From NCBI GenBank assembly GCA_004369045.1, contig ML213538.1, forward strand, positions 1 through 64,000: DNA of 64,000 bases, read 5' to 3'. Below, in pieces: positions 61,095-64,000 of this stretch. The notes under the pieces are model-generated. The model saw only the letters and a list, made by a program, of their open reading frames with translations. It was not told the DNA's origin and did not search any database. A program made the position numbers and the translations under genes. This DNA is from Heliocybe sulcata. Taxonomy: Eukaryota; Basidiomycota; Agaricomycetes; Gloeophyllales; Gloeophyllaceae. Numbering within the stretch: position 1 is the stretch's first letter; each line of letters starts with the position of its first letter.

Positions 61095-61628
61095 CTACTT
61101 GGCCTCCCCGACCAACAAATTGACGATTTCCACCGCCCTCTTGAACTTGGCCTTCTGCTCGTCGTTGACCTGCACCTCGCTCACGCCGCCTCCACAGCCT
61201 TGCGGACCGCCATTGAACCACTCCAGATCCTCGCTCCCCCACGCGATGCTCGTGTCCATCCCGTAGATATCCTGGCTCCCCGGGGGTTGCTCGGTAGGCA
61301 GCTCCTTCAATATGCTGTGCAGCTCGTCGACGAGGTCGCCCGCGGTCTTGGCAGACGAGGCGGAGATGCCGGAGGGGGAGGAGACAGGGGAGGAGAGGGC
61401 GAGGGTGGTTGGGTTGAGAGAGGATTGGAGCTGGGGTGTGCCTGGCGGGCGGACGGCGGATTGGATGAAGAGGGAGGGGTTCTGGGTGGAGAGGGTGATG
61501 GTGTGGATGGCGTTGGGCGTTGGAGGCGCGAAGCCGCCGGTGATGCCTGTGTAGTGTTAGTCGGGTTGGGTAGTAGAGGGAGGGCGCGTACCGTGTTGGA
61601 GGCGGAGGGAGAACTCTGTCGGGGGCAT
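61095..61628 (-). CDS. Small conserved fungal protein of unknown function
   Basis: Two exons (61628-61592 and 61546-61095) give 162 residues. The N-terminus MPPTEFSLRLQHGITGGFAP is ordered-looking. A Ser/Pro/Thr-rich middle follows, then an acidic-aromatic segment (WGSEDLEWFNGG), a Gly/Cys patch and a C-terminal helix with KRAVEIVNLLVGEAK. The compact ends around a variable middle are typical of a conserved small subunit, but I cannot name the complex. It is divergent from the next gene across a 320 bp shared promoter. Confidence 0.75.
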
Positions 61629-61870
61629 GTTTGGTGGTGGTGAGGAGATGATGGTAGTAGTCGAGGAAGAGGTTGATAAGAAAGACTGAGGACGATTGAT
61701 TCGGACAAGACGCCACAGCAATGATAGACCGGATCAACATCCGATAATCCAGGTCCAGCCGGGGTTAGGGCTACGCTGTAAGGACAGTGCCTGGGAGCCG
61801 GAGCTGCAGTGAGCCCGCCACAGCATATGTATGACCTCATCATTCCATAAACCTCGGAGCGCGCACCTCG

Positions 61871-61877
61871 TATATAA
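61871..61877 (+). promoter_or_regulatory. TATA box of the Cys-tailed small gene
   Basis: TATATAA, 71-77 bp before the ATG at 61948, followed by a CA-rich leader (ACCACCTAACACC...). The 320 bp interval is shared with the divergent gene at 61628. Confidence 0.65.
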
Positions 61878-61947
61878 CCCTTTTCTCTCTGCCCTATTCA
61901 CCACCTAACACCTCTGCCCACTACCCACTACAACACCAACCACGACC

Positions 61948-62217
61948 ATGTCTTCCGAGCTCCGCTACCCACCCACCGCATTCACCCACACCAAGCGCGG
62001 CGACCAGCCGATCGCAGTCCAGCCAACGAGCGCACCGGGCATGACCGTCGCGAATGCGCAGAAGAGAAAGGAGGAGGAGAAAGCCGAGAGGCTGAGGGGC
62101 GGGTGTATCCCCTGTCCAGTGAGTGGTTCAGTTAGCTACATGGATGAGCGAGAGGCTGATGGGGTTTGGTAGGACGGAGGGTGCTGTTACATTATCCCTC
62201 TTCCGTGCTGCTGCTGA
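61948..62217 (+). CDS. Small protein with Cys-rich C-terminal tail
   Basis: Two exons (61948-62118 and 62173-62217) give 71 residues. The N-terminal two thirds are polar and disordered, with a Lys/Glu-rich helix (AQKRKEEEKAERLRGG). The C-terminus is GGCIPCP-DGGCCYIIPLPCCC, with eight Cys and a short hydrophobic core. This resembles CYSTM-type or palmitoylated tails that tie small stress proteins to membranes; the assignment is by pattern only. The intron has canonical borders and splits the tail exactly before DGG. A TATA box lies upstream. Confidence 0.78.
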
Positions 62218-63174
62218 GGTCTGAGGGTCGAGGATAGCATGAAGACTAAAACGAAGACATGATTGTATACTATACACGACGACACGGACCGGCGGCTTGT
62301 TCTTGGACTGAACTGTATTCTAGTACGTCGCGAGTGTGTGCGGAGAGGAGAGAAGGAACTACGGACGCGATGTAATGACGAAACGGCCATTGTACATACT
62401 ACCTAATTGCCGGTGTAGTAACATATTCCTGTATCACACAATACGAATCATACAGAGTCTCTGTTTCTTCAGTTGCATGCCTCTCATGCCCGACGAGCGT
62501 CCCAAATTAGTTGAACGTTGAAGAGCGCTAAACGCTGTGCCTAATACGGTATGCCTAATGCCTTCTTCTACAACAACTGGCTTGCTCTCTCTGTGCAGAA
62601 TGTCTGCGCCTATTGCAATGAGAAAGCCTCACGTATTCTGCCCGCTGATGGAGTCGTTCCAAGCCCGTCTCGCGCGTGCTCGCAGGTGTCGAACATTCAG
62701 ATGAAAGGTACCTCAGATACTGGACGTCGGTCGTGCGTAGGAGGGTATGCTGCAGGGATGATGACATCGTATGAGGTACATTGGATGATACAAGAACGTG
62801 ATGTTACATCGCTAGTGCGCCTGTTGGTGGTAGCAGGTTACTCTCACTTTGGCGGGCATCGTCCATGGGGCATTTGGAGCACCTACGGTTCTGGACGAGT
62901 CAGACGAATCTTCTGCACACTGTAGGCCGTCCATATCTTACCAGTGAACGTGCATTGCAGTTCTGGACTAGAGTTAGGGCCGCTCAGTCGGCGCTAGAAA
63001 ACACGTGCCCTCCACATGATCCCTTCCCACGTCGTCGGGCATGAGCCACAACTTGACTCTGTTCGTTCTTCTCCGCTTGCGTTCTCGTCTCTGCGCAGGG
63101 ACTAAACAACATCTGTTGCTCTGACTGGGCCGCACGTCTTCATTTACCAACACTTAACGCAGCGCTAGAGCACG
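62218..63174. other. Intergenic region, no gene seen
   Basis: About 960 bp. A 124-codon frame at 62551-62925 has no motif or splice partner. The region should hold the 3' UTR of the Cys-tailed gene and the promoter of the last gene. Confidence 0.45.
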
Positions 63175-64000
63175 ATGCAGATCCACCAAGTCCAGACACC
63201 GGCCGACCCCCAGGCAGAGCAGCGCCGCGTCCGGCGGGCGAACCTCGACAGGCAGAAGGCAAACCATGTACGTCTTTTTCTTGAGAGCGGGTCGGGAAGA
63301 CGCTGTTGGTCGAGCCTGCAAAGTCCAATGCCACCACCCTCGCCGTCGCTACTTGCCGCATGCAATGCTGACATTCCCCACAGCTCTCTCGCCAACTGCA
63401 GATGCGCCTCCAGTACGCCCGCATGAAGGTCGATCACGGCTGGGTGCGTGTTCTTGTCTTTCCTTTCGCGGGTGGCAGGCTCTTGTCCTGTCCATACTAT
63501 CCTCGCTGTTCTCGCTCCTTGTTTCTTTCGGGCTTTGGCTGTCTACACCCTGCATACCCTGTACGCCTTCTATACTCTGGCGTTCCTCAGGTGCTGCTCA
63601 GCACTTGCCCATTGACCACACCCCGGATTCCCTCCATTCCGCCTGCTTAACCAATCTCCTTTCTCCCTCCACCTTCCTCTCATCTTATGTGGCTACAGCA
63701 CCATTAACCACCCACCGACAGAAACATTCCAAACTCCAGGAAGTCGAAAACCTATACTACAACCGCAACACCCAACACCGCGAAGCCGCCGCCTCGCCCA
63801 CGCGCCCCCGTCCCCGTGCCACCGAGACTCCAACCATAGACACGGATACCGAGAACCCCGCCTCGGGCATGGACGTCGACCCGCCCTCGCCCTCGCCCGT
63901 CTGCCCCGCGCACCCCTCGACCTACCCCGCCCCCCTGCGCACCGACAACCCGAACGCGCGCGCGCCGCATGCGCTCCCGTACTCGACCAGGCCGTATTTT
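63175..64000 (+). CDS. Conserved fungal protein of unknown function, cut by the window end
   Basis: Three exons are visible (63175-63267, 63384-63443, 63722 onward), separated by introns of 116 and 278 nt, and they join in phase. The protein starts MQIHQVQTPADPQAEQRR with a basic, helical N-terminus. It continues LSRQLQMRLQYARMKVDHGW and KLQEVENLYYN, together a predicted long amphipathic helix. A Pro/Thr-rich tail follows. The RLQYARMKVDHGW...L.EVE..Y block is the part I would expect to be conserved; I cannot name the family. The C-terminus lies beyond base 64000. Confidence 0.72.

Noticed and set aside
62551-62925. A 124-codon plus-strand frame.
   Set aside because: Length is within chance, no motif, and no intron-linked partner.

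Overview
The window starts at a chromosome end of a filamentous basidiomycete, most likely an Agaricomycete (the families present would fit Polyporales). The evidence is a C-rich telomeric array at base 1, very intron-dense genes (mostly 45-65 nt GT-AG introns with CTRAC-like branch points), and the gene families themselves: a long non-canonical aromatic amino acid decarboxylase, URC4, an Hsp90-like ATPase/DUF3684-type giant and a GPH sugar symporter. Almost every gene had to be assembled from several short reading frames. Exon borders were chosen so that the GT/AG sites, the reading phase and family motifs all agree.

Layout. 1-2.65 kb: telomere, a reading frame that runs into the telomere without an ATG, and an aldo-keto reductase. 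4.2-7.0 kb: a Ser/Arg-rich conserved fungal protein. 7.0-17.3 kb: a transposon-rich block with a 629 bp hAT-type MITE flanked by a perfect 8 bp target duplication, a pair of inverted fragments of an HNH-like gene, a 5.4 kb hAT element whose 16-exon transposase reads open throughout and seems to carry an N-terminal ubiquitin-like domain, and a small PHD-finger gene just outside the element. 17.3-20.5 kb: gene-poor. 20.5-29 kb: a Ser-rich protein, a two-repeat protein of unknown function and the decarboxylase. 29.8-33.5 kb: two secreted hydrolases on the minus strand, a divergent GH13 amylase and an A1 aspartic protease.

35.3-56.5 kb is a core-metabolism and housekeeping stretch: mitochondrial ETF-ubiquinone oxidoreductase, AP-1 mu adaptin, a PQ-loop vacuolar-type transporter, the Hsp90-like/DUF3684-type giant with a C-terminal HExxH motif, histidinol-phosphatase (HIS2), a 73-residue Cys/His protein, URC4 (uracil catabolism) and a GPH-family sucrose/alpha-glucoside symporter. 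57.5-64 kb: a cytochrome P450, an intron-containing tRNA-Gly(GCC), and three small conserved fungal genes, the last cut by the window end.

No operon-like or obvious biosynthetic gene cluster is visible. The most unusual content is the hAT/MITE block, with its ubiquitin-like/BED/hAT architecture, followed by the telomere-truncated gene, the 5-nt microexon in the decarboxylase, the amylase with changed active-site positions, and the Hsp90-type ATPase joined to a zinc-peptidase-like signature.
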